From: Macropodus opercularis
Lineage: Eukaryota; Chordata; Actinopteri; Anabantiformes; Osphronemidae
Direction: 5' to 3'
Assembly: GCA_030770545.1 (NCBI GenBank)
Contig: CM061096.1
Location: forward strand, 14,179,501 to 14,243,500
Length of the DNA stretch: 64,000 nt
This document shows positions 22,594-34,156 of this stretch, piece after piece. Position numbers and translations under genes: made by a program. How positions within the stretch are numbered: position 1 is the stretch's first letter; each line of letters begins with the position of its first letter. The notes under the pieces are model-generated. The model did no database searches. It saw nothing but the letters and a program-made list of their open reading frames with translations, and was not told the DNA's origin.

Positions 22594-23028
22594 ACTCTCT
22601 GGCACAATAATAAACAGCAGAGTCTTCAGTTTTCAGGCTGTTCATCTGCAGATACACCTGATCCCTGTTGTTGTCTCTGGAGACGGTGAAGCGTCCTTTA
22701 ACTGACTCAGAGTAGTAGATGCTGCCACTTCTGCTGATGTAACTGATCCACTCCAGGCCTTTTCCAGCAGCCTGTCTGATCCAAGCAGCACTAATATCAC
22801 CACTAAACCCTGAATATGTGCAGGTCAGTCTGTGAGAGTCTCCAGCTCTTTTAACCACTGGTTCAGACTCAGTCAGTGTTTGACCTTCAGTACCTGTGGA
22901 TAACAAACATTATCAGCTTCTGTAAAGTTGCTGTTTCTCTTGTAATGTTAGAAAAGCTCTGCATTGTCCTTACCAGCAAAGTTGACCAACAAGATGAGAC
23001 CAACAGCTAAATATTCAGGTCGCATCAT
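22594..23028 (-). CDS. ighv: IGHV segment V21, family D with family B-type RSS
   Basis: Leader exon 23028-22974 (MMRPEYLAVGLILLVNFAG); V exon 22893-22594. CDR1 FSGDISAAW; CDR2 YISRSGSIYY; YYCARESH. RSS: heptamer CACACTG 22587-22593 (one change), 23-bp spacer, ACAAAAACC 22555-22563. Perfect octamer 23133-23140. The flank 23141-23764 is a copy of that after V17; no gene seen. Confidence 0.92.
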
Positions 23029-23803
23029 TGTAACAGTGATCATCGTTTCTCCTGTGTCGACATATGTCTCCCAGTTATTTTAGCTCCATCCTGCACTTGG
23101 CACCAAATATGTAGACATGAGAACAATAAGATATTTGCATTGACTCCTCCCTTAGTAAAGAGATCACAGCCCTATAAATGTTAATTATGTGATTCTGTTG
23201 TATATTCATTACTATTCGTATTAAATTCCTTGATTGGAACATTTCCATGTGTTTTAGATTAGTCTTCACTTTGTCTCAGTCCTTTGATTTTGGACTCAAT
23301 GACTATTATCATTAAATATAACACGTAGTAGAATAAAAGCACATTTTAGTGAAACCGTGAATTATCAACAGCCATAACCAGCATCACTCAGTGATTTTTA
23401 CCATGAGCTAAAACAGCTTGGAACCATTTTCATTTCTCTATTTCCCATAAAGATTTTGGTGAAAACCAACTTTGAGCACAGAATCACACAACGTCTGCCT
23501 TAATGCTGTCAGATGGCGAAAAACACAAATAGTGCGTTTTATTATTAATGTTCTTGGCTTTTATTTCCCTACACATCCACACTAAAGCTCTTTGTTTCCT
23601 GGATAAGTGATGTGTTCAAATCTTTAAGCTGAATAAATGTATATTATTCATTTTAAAGCAGTTATGACATTGAACACTTCATTCACTGTTGCTCTTCTCA
23701 ACTCATTCCTGGTGTGAGGGCTCCTCCTCTGGTGGATCCATGCTACTAATGTTTGGTTCTGAGGGGTTTTTGTTCATCTCTACTGATGGTTTGTGTCACT
23801 GTG

Positions 23804-24232
23804 ACTCTCTGGCACAGTAATAAACAGCAGAGTCTTCAGGCTGAAGGTTCTGTCCGTTTAGAGTCATTGTGCTGCTGGAGGAGTCTAAGCTGACACTGAA
23901 CTTATTCTTCAGTGAATCTTTGATGTATGTGCTATATCCAACTCCTCCTCTCCAGATCCACTCCAGGCCTTTCCCTGCAGGTTGTCTGATCCAAGCTGAA
24001 GCGTAGCTGCCAAGTGAATAAGAAGTCTGACAGGTGATGGTCAGACGTTGACCTGGCTGCACAGTCGCAGAGTCTGGCTGAGTCAGCGTTTCACACTTCA
24101 CACCTGTTTAAAGAAGAAATGGTTGGTGCCAAATCGTTATCTCATAGTGCAACAGAAGACGTGCTGATCACCAAACAACCACAGAGACTCACTGGATCCT
24201 GCCAACAGCAGCAGCAGAGCTACAGGAAACAT
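23804..24232 (-). CDS. ighv: IGHV segment V22, family B
   Basis: Leader exon 24232-24193 (MFPVALLLLLAGS, one residue shorter than usual); V exon 24103-23804. CDR1 YSLGSYASAW; CDR2 RGGVGYSTYIKD; YYCARESQ. RSS: CACAGTG 23797-23803, 23-bp spacer, ACAAAAACC 23765-23773. Octamer variant ATGCAAAA 24308-24315. Its leader and promoter resemble V09, while its intron matches V16, another mosaic. In 24316-24717 nothing is callable. Confidence 0.92.
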
Positions 24233-24756
24233 GGTGACTCTCATGTGCTGTGACCTCCACGGTCTGATGTGGAGCTTTTATAGATGAGCAGTGATCAACA
24301 TCGCTGATTTTGCATAACTTGATCCAGGAGAATATTCAATGCTGTTTGATCTAAAAGAAATATACCTTAATCAGCTTTGCATTGCATTTAAATTATTCTC
24401 CTGATTGAAGCATAGGTTGGTCATGTCATCAATGATCTTTCAGTGTTTTGAAAATATTTAAAGAACTTTTTCGTTTGTCTGCTGTTTGTGTTTCTGTTTC
24501 TGCTTCTGCTTCCCAAAGGCAAAGTCTCGGAACGACCCTGAAGGTATTCTTGTACAAAAGGATCTATTTTCCTTGTTTGTTCTTATGATGTTTTTTCACA
24601 TAATAAATTAAAAGAACACAGAAAGTGACTCATGTGAGACGACAGTTTCTCTTGTGTTACTGCTGGTGTGAGGCTCCTCCTCTGGTGGATCCGTGTTACT
24701 AATGTTTGGTTCTGAGGGGTTTTTGTTCAGCTCCACTCATGGTTTGTGTCACTGTG

Positions 24757-25174
24757 GATCTTGGGCGCAGTAATAAACAGCAGAGTCTTCAGGCTGAAGG
24801 TTCTGTCCGTTTAGAGACATTGTGTTGCTGGAGGAGTCTAAGCTGACACTGAACTTATTCTTCAGTGAATCTTTGATGTATGTGCTATATCCAACTCCTC
24901 CTCTCCAGATCCACTCCAGTCCTTTCCCTGCAGGTTGTCTGATCCAAGCTGATCTACAGTAGCTAAGTGAGTAAGAGACCTGACAGCTGATGGTCAGACG
25001 TTGACCTGGCTGCACAGTCACAGAGTCTGGCTGAGTCAGCGTTTCACACTTCACATCTGTGGAGAAAACGTGTGTTAGTGTGAACAGTCAGTGTGTTGTG
25101 CTCATACTGTCAGTGTCTCAGTGAGACTCACAGGATCCAGCAGCCAGCAGCAGCAGCAGAGCTACAGAGAACAT
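24757..25174 (-). CDS. ighv: IGHV segment V23, family B, extra Cys in CDR1
   Basis: Leader exon 25174-25132 (MFSVALLLLLAAGS); V exon 25056-24757. The acceptor is CCACAG followed by AT, so the joint codon encodes Tyr instead of Cys. CDR1 YSLSYCRSAW has one unpaired extra Cys (CDR2 RGGVGYSTYIKD has none). Ends YYCAQDPQ. RSS: CACAGTG 24750-24756, 23-bp spacer, ACAAAAACC 24718-24726. Octamer variant ATGCAAAG 25269-25276. CDR1 resembles V16 and CDR2 resembles V22. Confidence 0.92.
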
Positions 25175-25631
25175 GGTTGGTGTTGGAGGTGATCTGATGG
25201 AGCTTCTCTGCTTCTGCTGCAGCTCATGTGATGCCACGTCTTTATAGAGACTGAGAGGAGGAGGCTCACTTTGCATAGAGGAAGACGCTGACAGGTTAAA
25301 ACGATGAAAGGACAAATTCATAAAAGTTGTATCTAATCCACATTTGTCATGTTTAATGAAGGATGTGTGATGTTACATTTACATTTCCTTTCATTGTTCT
25401 GTATGGCCATTATTTCACAATTGTTTTTTGTTTTGTGATTAGATTTGTGGCTACATTTCATCAGCACCTAAACCCTTTAAACATCACAGAATATGTTACC
25501 CTTGTGTTTATTACACACTCATATATTAATATTGTTTACAAGCAGAAGCCTAATGCTAGTCGTCATCGAGCAGCTCAGCAATGAGCACATTATGATTTTG
25601 TACGTCTGCTCAACCGACTGGAGTCACTGTG

Positions 25632-25878
25632 TCTGTCGAGCACAGTAATAAACAGCAGAATCGTCTGTTTTCAGGCTGCTCATCTGCAGATACACCTGCT
25701 GTCTGCTGTCGTCTCTGGAGATGGTGAACCGGCCTTGGACTGACTGAGCGTAATATGTGCTGGTGACATCGATAGTGGGACCCACTCCAGGCCTTTACCA
25801 GCAGCCTGTCTGACCCAGACCATCCAGTGGCCACTGATTGTCAGCCCACTGGCTGTACAGCTCAGTTTGTGGGATTCT
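25632..25878 (-). pseudogene. ighv: IGHV segment V24, family E, frameshifted and truncated
   Basis: Carries the same one-base deletion as V19 (near 25779). The family E sequence ends in FR1 (about 25878), where it is joined directly to sequence from the upstream promoter region of a family C segment (compare 26867 onward). The start of FR1, the leader intron and the leader exon are missing. RSS still looks good: CACAGTG 25625-25631, 23-bp spacer, ACAAAATCA 25593-25601. A perfect octamer from the captured promoter lies at 25938-25945. Nothing else is callable to 26337. Confidence 0.92.
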
Positions 25879-26376
25879 GCTCATAGAATATAAGACCAGG
25901 CAGCAGGACAGACGAGCACGGAGTTCACATAGTGACGATTTGCATCAGGACCTCGTGTGGAGGAAGTGGCTGCTGGAGTAACAGTCCTTCATAACCTAAT
26001 TAGAATAGCTGCATATTCATATAGTGTCACATCCATAGAACAACTGTGTCAAACAAACCTGAATATTCTGTGTTAACAAGTCATTTTACCATGAATATGT
26101 TATGTTTGATGATGTTGTTCACTTTCTACAAGCAGAAACCTGATGCTTCTGTCAGAACAAAATAAGCAAATCAGGAAGATAATAAATGAGCAAACCAAGT
26201 GATGATGAAGCTGTTGAGTGTTTTTATTATTTCTTATGTTAGAGATCATCGTCTGGTCTGAGGCACTGACAGCTTGACGCTCAGGTTGACTGATGCATCA
26301 CTGCCTCCTACTGGTTTTAGTGAAAACAACCTCTGGAGGTTTTTGTTAAGCCTCTGTGTTGACTTTAACCACTGTG

Positions 26377-26832
26377 AGTGTTTGGCACAGTAATACACAG
26401 CAGAGTCCTCTGGCCTCAGGTTGGACAGTTTCAGGTACATCATGCTGTTGCTGTTGTCTCTGGTGACTTCTATCCGTCCTTGTACGGTGCTGGAATAGTC
26501 TGTTCTACTTGCATCGCTATAAACACGTCCCATCCATTCCAGTCCTTTTCCTGCAGGTTGTCTGATCCAGTGCATGCTGCAGCAGCCAAATGTGAATCCA
26601 GATCCCCTGCAGGACAGACTGAGGGTCTCTCCAGGCGTCTTCACTACTGGAGTGGAAGGAATGGACTCCATGCTCTGAGCTGAACAACCTGACGACATGA
26701 AAACACAGAGCAAAGACAGACAATGTGGAAAGTGTTGTGACGCTTCAGTCGTGTCAGGTAAAACAGCACCAAGCAGGAGAACCTACATGTCAGACAGAGA
26801 GCAGCCAGCAGAAGAGTCAGCGTGTTCTTCAT
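26377..26832 (-). CDS. ighv: IGHV segment V25, family C, CC in CDR1
   Basis: Leader exon 26832-26787 (MKNTLTLLLAALCLT, GTAGGT donor); V exon 26679-26377. CDR1 FTFGCCSMHW with adjacent cysteines; CDR2 RVYSDASRTDYSS; ends YYCAKHSQ. RSS: CACAGTG 26370-26376, 23-bp spacer, ACAAAAACC 26338-26346. Perfect octamer 26916-26923. V45 is the duplicated counterpart with its flanks. Confidence 0.93.
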
Positions 26833-27094
26833 CCTGAGGCTAGAGATGTGAGCTCTGACGCTGCTCGTAGAATATAAGACCAGGCAGCAGGACAGACTCA
26901 CTGCTCAGAATGAACATTTGCATCAGGACCTCGTGTGGAGGAAGTGGCTGCTGGATTAACAGCGTGTTATAGTTTAGCCACACTCTGCTCCTGTGTTTTT
27001 GTTTTTAATGAGGCCTTTTCATTGGAACTATACAAATCCCAAGTGGTAGTTGTGGGACATCAGCTGCAGAGCGTTTTCTACAGCTGCTTCATTA

Positions 27095-27201
27095 ACCAGA
27101 GAATCTTCAGCTGTCAGACAGATACAGCAGATCGCTGCTGTTGTCTGGACTGAGGGTAGTAAGTGCTGCCACCAGTATCCACAGCTCAGCCTGTGACTTG
27201 T
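27095..27201 (-). pseudogene. Decayed IGHV relic
   Basis: The plus strand keeps recognisable pieces of a V exon in order: GAATCTTCAGCTGTCAGAC (FR3), CTGCTGTTGTCTGGA (FR3), GTAGTAAGTGCTGCCACC (CDR2), then a FR1-like GCTCAGCCTGTGA, with internal deletions removing FR2 and CDR1. No RSS or leader is left. The remaining DNA 26930-27602 shows nothing else callable. A second copy is at 47660-47765. Confidence 0.6.
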
Positions 27202-27641
27202 GCTCTGTTAAGGCTTTTTATAAGGACATGGTTAAGATCAATGTCTACATTCAGCAGAACAGACAAAATGAACCACATCTGAAAACGTCTCCCTCATACT
27301 CACCATGAAAACCTAACGATGGTTTCATGAGAAGTAAAGTGTTTATTTTGGCAGCGTGTGTAAGGTCACATGGAAAGTCCATCATTCATTCATTTATTTA
27401 TAAAAGAAACTGTGAACAAGTGTTGTAATAACTTCCATTAAAGTGATTCATATGAACATTGAATTGTTGTGTAAGTCATCACGTGTTGCATTGTGTTAGT
27501 AGTATAACGTGAAGTGGGCCTTGCATGTAATTCATTCATTAGTTCTCCTGGTGTGAGGCTCCTCCTCTGGTGGATCCATGTTACTAATGTTTGGCTCTGA
27601 GGGGTTTTTGTTCATCTCTACTGATGGTTTGTGTCACTGTG

Positions 27642-28076
27642 ACTCTCTGGCACAATAATAAACAGCAGAGTCTTCAGTTTTCAGGCTGTTCATCTGCAGA
27701 TACACCTGATCCCTGTCGTTGTCTCTGGAGACGGTGAAGCGTCCTTTAACTGACTCAGAGTAGAAGATGCTGCCACCGCTGCTGATGTAACTGATCCACT
27801 CCAGGCCTTTTCCAGCAGCCTGTCTGATCCAAGCAGCATGAATATCACCACTAAACCCTGAATATGTGCAGGTCAGTCTGTGTGAGTCTCCAGCTCTTTT
27901 AACCACTGGTTCAGACTCAGTCAGTGTTTGACCTTCAGTACCTGTGGATAACAAACATTATCAGCTTCTGTAAAGTTGCTGTTTCTCTTGTAATGTTAGA
28001 AAAGCTCTGCATTGTCCTTACCAGCAAAGTTGACCAACAAGATGAGACCAACAGCTAAATATTCAGGTCGCATCAT
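27642..28076 (-). CDS. ighv: IGHV segment V26, family D with family B-type RSS
   Basis: Leader exon 28076-28022 (MMRPEYLAVGLILL type); V exon 27941-27642. CDR1 FSGDIHAAW; CDR2 YISSGGSIFY; YYCARESQ. RSS: CACAGTG 27635-27641, 23-bp spacer, ACAAAAACC 27603-27611. Perfect octamer 28181-28188. Its downstream flank equals that of family B V46, and the two diverge only inside FR3. In 28189-28732 nothing is callable; it is a shortened copy of the flank after V21. Confidence 0.93.
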
Positions 28077-28771
28077 TGTAACAGTGATCATCGTTTCTCC
28101 TGTGTCGACATATGTCTCCCAGGTATTTTAGCTCCATCCTGCACTTGGCACCAAATATGTAGACATGAGAACAATAAGATATTTGCATTGACTCCTCCCT
28201 TAGTGAAGAGATCACAGCCCTATAAATGTTAATTATGTGATTCTGTTTTATATTCATTACTATTTGTATTAAATTCCTTGATTGGAACATTTCCATGTGT
28301 TTTAGATTAGTCTTCACTTTGTCTCAGTCCTTTGATTTTGGACTCAATGACTATTATCATTAAATATAACATGTAGTAGAATAAAAGCACATTTTAGTGA
28401 AACCATGAATTATCATCAGCCATAACCAGCATCACTCTGTGATTTTTACCAGGAGCTAAAACAGCTTGGAACCATTTTCATTTCTCTATTTCCCATAAAG
28501 ATTTTGGTGAAAACCAACTTTGAGCACAGAATCACACAACCTCTGCCTTAATGCTGTCAGATGCTGAAATACACAAATAGTGATCAAATGTTTAACCTGA
28601 ATAAATGGATATTATTCATTTTAAAGTCGTTATGAAAGTTCACACTTCATTCACTATTGCTCTTCTCAACTCATTCCTGGTGTGAGGGCTCCTCCTCTGG
28701 TGGATCCATGCTACTAATGTTTGGCTCTGAGGGGTTTTTGTTCAGCTCCACTCATGGTTTGTGTCACTGTG

Positions 28772-29186
28772 ACTCACTGGCACAGTAATAAACTGCAGAG
28801 TCTTCAGGCTGAAGGTTCTGTCCGTTTAGAGTCGCTGTGTTTCTGGAGGAGTCAACATCGATACTGAATTTGCTCTTCAGTGAGTCTTTGTAGTAAGAGC
28901 CTCCAGTGTATCTCATCCCAATCCACTCCAGTCCTTTCCCTGCAGGTTGTCTGATCCAAGCTGTTGCATAGCCTCCCACAGAGTAAGAGACCTGACAGGT
29001 GATGGTCAGACGTTGACCTGGCTGCACAGTCACAGAGTCTGGCTGAGTCAGCGTTTCACACTTCACATCTGTAGAGAAAACGTGTGTTAGTGTGAACAGT
29101 CAGTGTGTTGTGCTCATACTGTCAGTGTCTCAGTGAGACTCACAGGATCCAGCAGCCAGCAGCAGCAGCAGAGCTACAGAGAACAT
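28772..29186 (-). CDS. ighv: IGHV segment V27, family B
   Basis: Leader exon 29186-29144 (MFSVALLLLLAAGS); V exon 29068-28772, with the AT acceptor joint seen in V23. CDR1 YSVGGYATAW; CDR2 MRYTGGSYYKD; ends YYCASESQ. RSS: CACAGTG 28765-28771, 23-bp spacer, ACAAAAACC 28733-28741. Octamer variant ATGCAAAG 29281-29288. The flank to 29911 is AT-rich, partly a copy of 17.7-18.0 kb; no gene seen. Confidence 0.92.
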
Positions 29187-29950
29187 GGTTGGTGTTGGAG
29201 GTGATCTGATGGAGCTTCTCTGCTTCTGCTGCAGCTCATGTGATGCCACGTCTTTATACAGACTGAGAGGAGGAGGCTCACTTTGCATAGAGGAAGATGC
29301 TGACAGGTGCGACTCAATCATAACCTTTATTTATTTAAACACCCATGAGCTTGTTGAAGCATATTCCTAAATATTGACATTCTCTCATTTGCACTAAAGC
29401 TGTGATTGTCTCCAGAGATGGTAAACCCACCTCGTCATTTGTTTTAATCGCTGTAATATACAATTAGGATTTGTTGGGTTTTCTATGTAATTCTGTATAA
29501 TTGTATTTTTGAATTGATGGGTTTTCAGAGAGACAGAAACTCTCCACATACGTCTGGAAGCATATTTTCCAGAATATGTCCATTTTTAAACAGTAAGTCT
29601 TTTTTGAATACTTTGACTTAATTTCTAGTTCAATAACATTTAGATCTTCACTGAATCAACTGATCTGTTGAGATCATAAAATTATCATTGACTAAAACAT
29701 CTAATATATATTTTAACACTGGAGTTTATATTATTATGTTATTAATACAAATATAATTTGTCGAATATCACAATTTCAAAATAATTTTCATTTTAAAGTT
29801 TTACAAACTCCAGTCACATCATCAGCTGATGATCACATTGCCTCAGTGTGTCTAGTTTTATACTTAGACGTCCTCCTGCCTCCTAGAGGCTGATGTGTGT
29901 AAGTCATTTAGGGTTTTTGTTAAGCCTCTGTGTTGACTTTAACCACTGTG

Positions 29951-30428
29951 TCTCTGGCACAGTAATACACAGCAGAGTCCTCTGGCCTCAGGTTGGACAG
30001 TTTCAGGTACGTCATGCTGTTGCTGTTGTCTCTGGTGATTTCTATCCGTCCTTGTACGGTGCTGGCATAATATGTTTTACTTGCATCATACCAAATAACC
30101 CCCATCCATTCCAGGGGTTTTCCTGCAGGTTGTCTGATCCAGTGCATTCCATAGCTACCAAATGTGAATCCAGATCCCCTGCAGGACAGACTGAGGGTCT
30201 CTCCAGGCGTTTTCACTACTGGAGTGGAAGGAATGGACTCCATGCTCTGACCTGAACAACCTGACGATATAAGATTAAAGTTACACAGTCATGTGCGACG
30301 TTCTCAGACATCACTCACTGATCATCACTTCACGATCTGTCGGATGTAACGTAAAACGTAAAAACCCAGAAGCAGCAGAACTCACAGGACAGACAGAGAG
30401 CAGCCAGCAGAACAGTCAGAGTCTTCAT
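29951..30428 (-). CDS. ighv: IGHV segment V28, family C
   Basis: Leader exon 30428-30386 (MKTLTVLLAALCLS); V exon 30251-29951. CDR1 FTFGSYGMHW; CDR2 VIWYDASKTYYAS; YYCARD. RSS: CACAGTG 29944-29950, 23-bp spacer, ACAAAAACC 29912-29920. Perfect octamer 30496-30503. Close sister of V20, but its 3' flank differs. 30504-31048 is the AT-rich spacer shared with V20 and V31. Confidence 0.93.
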
Positions 30429-31087
30429 TGCGCTGATGCTGCAGATGTGAGCTCTGATGCTCCACGCGGGACACAAGTAGCCGTACAGGAGGAAGATTTG
30501 CATCAGGGAGGGAGTGGCTCCAACACACGGTTGTACCTTAATGTGTTTGTTTCATCCTTTTAGCGTAGTTGCTTGTTCATCTGCTCAATTTTCCCCATAT
30601 GTCATAAAACTATAGAAAACAATAGAATAATTATTGATGTGAGAGGACAGTTCTTGCTGTGCCAGTAAAACACAGGATTGTACACAAACTGATAATTAGA
30701 CGTTTATTTCTTATATCATCTTAATAAGACAAACTTTTACACAAATAGCGTATTTGCTTACTGTTTTTATTATTAATATTATTATTATTGCTTATGTAAT
30801 ACATCAATAAACTAAAGCCTTAGCCTGGCTTGACTTTTATTTACCTCCACATGCTACACATCCACACTAAAGCTCTTTCTTTGCTGGATAAGTGATGCGT
30901 TCAAATGTTTAAGCTGACTGACTTCATGTTATTCATTTTAAAGCAGTTATGACATTGAACACTTCATTCACTGTTGCTCTTCTCAACTCATTCCTGGTGT
31001 GAGGCTCCTCCTCTGGTGGATCCATGCTACTAATGTTTGGCTCTGAGGGGTTTTTGTTCATCTCTACTGATGGTTTGTGTCACTGTG

Positions 31088-31505
31088 ACTCTCTGGTACA
31101 GTAATAAACAGCAGAGTCTTCAGGCTGAAGGTTCTGTCCGTTTAGAGTCACTGTTTTGCTGGAAGAGTCAAGATTAATACTGAACTTGTTCTTCAGGGAA
31201 TCTTTGTAGGCTGGAGTACAAGCAGCACATGAAGATCCAATCCACTCCAGGCCTTTCCCTGCAGGTTGTCTGATCCAAGCTGAAGGCCAGCTGCCAAGTG
31301 AGTAAGAAGTCTGACAGGTGATGGTCAGACGTTGACCTGGCTGCACAGTCACAGAGTCTGGCTGAGTCAGCGTTTCACACTTCACACCTGTGGAGAAAAC
31401 GTGTGTTAGTGTGAACAGTCAGTGTGTTGTGCTCATACTGTCAGTGTCTCAGTGAGACTCACAGGATCCAGCAGCCAGCAGCAGCAGCAGAGCTACAGAG
31501 AACAT
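31088..31505 (-). CDS. ighv: IGHV segment V29, family B, CxxC in CDR2
   Basis: Leader exon 31505-31463 (MFSVALLLLLAAGS); V exon 31387-31088. CDR1 YSLGSWPSAW; CDR2 GSSCAACTPAYKD as in V18; FR1 differs (CQTSYS). Ends YYCTRESQ. RSS: CACAGTG 31081-31087, 23-bp spacer, ACAAAAACC 31049-31057. Octamer variant ATGCAAAG 31600-31607. First segment of a clean B-E-C run of about 3.06-kb units. Confidence 0.93.
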
Positions 31506-31947
31506 GGTTGGTGTTGGAGGTGATCTGATGGAGCTTCTCTGCTTCTGCTGCAGCTCATGTGATGCCACGTCTTTATAGAGACTGAGAGGAGGAGGCTCAC
31601 TTTGCATAGAGGAAGACGCTGACAGGTTAAAACGATGAAAGGACAAATTCATAAAAGTTGTATCTAATCCACATTTGTCATGTTTGATGAAGGATGTGTG
31701 ATGTTACATTTACATTTCCTTTCATTGTTCTGTATGGCCATTATTTCACAATTGCTTATTGTTTCGCAATTAGTTTTGTGTACTTAAACCCTTTAAACAT
31801 CACAGAATATGTTACCCTTGTGTTTATTACACACTCATATATTAATATTGTTTACAAGCAGAAGCCTAATGCTCGTCGTCATCGAGCAGCTCAGCAATGA
31901 GCACATTATGATTTTGTACGTCTGCTCAACCGACTGGAGTCACTGTG

Positions 31948-32390
31948 TCTGTCGAGCACAGTAATAAACAGCAGAATCGTCTGTTTTCAGGCTGCTCATC
32001 TGCAGATACACCTGCTGTCTGCTGTCGTCTCTGGAGATGGTGAACCGGCCTTGGACTGACTGAGCGTAATATGTGCTGGTGACATCGATAGTGGAGACCC
32101 ACTCCAGGCCTTTACCAGCAGCCTGTCTGACCCAGACCATCCAGTGGCCACTGATTGTCAGCCCACTGGCTGTACAGCTCAGTTTGTGGGATTCTCCAGG
32201 CCTTTTAACAACAGCCTCAGATTGTGTCAGAGTCTGACCATCAACTCCTGGAAGACAAGTTTGCAAATAGTTAGTTGTTGTCATTGGGCTGCTACTAACA
32301 AACGGATGTGACTCAATGCACCGTTATTCTCTCACCTGCCCAGCAGAGAGTGAACAGCAGCAGACTGGTCCTACAGTCCATCATCATCAT
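31948..32390 (-). CDS. ighv: IGHV segment V30, family E, intact
   Basis: Leader exon 32390-32336 (MMMMDCRTSLLLFTLCWAG); V exon 32247-31948 starting GVDGQTLTQSEAVVKRPGE. CDR1 LTISGHWMVW; CDR2 TIDVTSTYYAQS, short; YYCARQTQ. RSS: CACAGTG 31941-31947, 23-bp spacer, ACAAAATCA 31909-31917. Octamer variant ATGCAAAA 32444-32451. The predicted V region equals that of V33 and V41. 32452-32980 has no gene and copies 20.9-21.4 kb. Confidence 0.93.
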
Positions 32391-33019
32391 CTGTGTCCAC
32401 ATCCTCACTGCAGACGAATAAGAGGAGGCTGAAACCACCAGAGTTTTGCATTAACCCTCCTCTGAGGATATTTATCAAACTGATCTTAGTAATCACGGAT
32501 CGTCTTTCTGAAAGAACGTCAGGTTTTGTGAGCAAATATCTTATATGTAGAATATTGTTTTGTGTTTTCTTTCTTCGATTTCATTTTTATATTTGTGGTG
32601 TTTACACACACACCCCAACACAAATGTTCTGATGTCTGTTTAAAAATTATATTGTCTAATTAAAAAAGAAATTTATTATAAACTCTAGTATTTCTTCTGA
32701 CACAATCAAACTAATGCATTTTCTGTGTGATTAAAGGTAAACCAACCTTTACGCATGTGCTTATTTTCACAATGTCTTTACTTATGGGCATATTCAACAT
32801 AGAATAAATAACTATTTACATAAAAATGTAAATTCTTATTATTAGCAATAGTTAAAACATCAGGCGTTATTGTGTGATAATATGCCAGGAACAGTCTCAA
32901 CCTTCATCAGCTGTTGGCTTCATCGTTTTTCTTTATCTTCTACTTCCCCCTGTTGGCGACTTTGAAAATACATTGTTGTAAGTTTTTGTTAAGCCTCTGT
33001 GTTGACTTTAACCACTGTG

Positions 33020-33497
33020 TCTCTGGCACAGTAATACACAGCAGAGTCCTCTGGCCTCAGGTTGGACAGTTTCAGGTACGTCATGCTGTTGCTGTTGTCT
33101 CTGGTGATTTCTATTTGTCCTTGTACGGTGCTGGCATAAGCAGTTCCACTTGCATCGCTCCAAATAGCCCCCATCCATTCCAGGGGTTTTCCTGCAGGTT
33201 GTCTGATCCAGTGCATATTATAGTTGCCAAATGTGAACCCAGATCCCCTGCAGGAGAGACTGAGGGTCTCTCCAGGCGTCTTCACTACTGGAGTGGAAGG
33301 AATGGACTCCATGCTCTGACCTGAACAACCTGACGATATAAGATTAAAGTTACACAGTCATGTGCGACGTTCTCAGACATCACTCACTGATCATCACTTC
33401 ACGATCTGTCGGATGTAACGTAAAACGTAAAAACCCAGAAGCAGCAGAACTCACAGGACAGACAGAGAGCAGCCAGCAGAACAGTGAGAGTCTTCAT
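33020..33497 (-). CDS. ighv: IGHV segment V31, family C
   Basis: Leader exon 33497-33455; V exon 33320-33020. CDR1 FTFGNYNMHW; CDR2 AIWSDASGTAYAS; FR3 has GQIEITRD where others have GRIEITRD. That Arg normally makes a conserved salt bridge with Asp in V domains, so folding may be affected. YYCARD. RSS: CACAGTG 33013-33019, 23-bp spacer, ACAAAAACT 32981-32989. Perfect octamer 33565-33572. AT-rich flank to 34117. Confidence 0.93.
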
Positions 33498-34156
33498 TGC
33501 GCTGATGCTGCAGATGTGAGCTCTGATGCTCCACGCGGGACACAAGTAGCCGTACAGGAGGAAGATTTGCATCAGGGAGGGAGTGGCTCCAACACACGGT
33601 TGTACCTTAATGTGTTTGTTTCATCCTTTTAGCGTAGTTGCTTGTTCATCTGCTCAATTTTCCCCATATGTCATAATACTATAGAAAACAATAGAATAAT
33701 TATTGATGTGAGAGGACAGTTCTTGCTGTGCCAGTAAAACACAGGATTGTACACAAACTGATAATTAGACGTTTATTTCTTATATCATCTTAATAAGACA
33801 AACTTTTACACAAATAGCGTATTTGCTTACTGTTTTTATTATTAATATTATTATTATTGCTTATGTAATACATCAATAAACTAAAGCCTTAGCCTGGCTT
33901 GACTTTTATTTACCTGCAAATGCTACATATCCACACTAAAGCTCTTTCTTTGCTGGTTAGATGAAGTGTTCAAATGTTTAAGCTGAATGACTTGATGTTA
34001 TTCATTTTAAAGCAGTTATGACATTGAAGACTTCATTCACTGTTGCTCGTCTCAACTCATTCCTGGTGTGAGGCTCCTCCTCTGGTGGATCCATGCTACT
34101 AATGTTTGGCTCTGAGGGGTTTTTGTTCATCTCTACTGATGGTTTGTGTCACTGTG

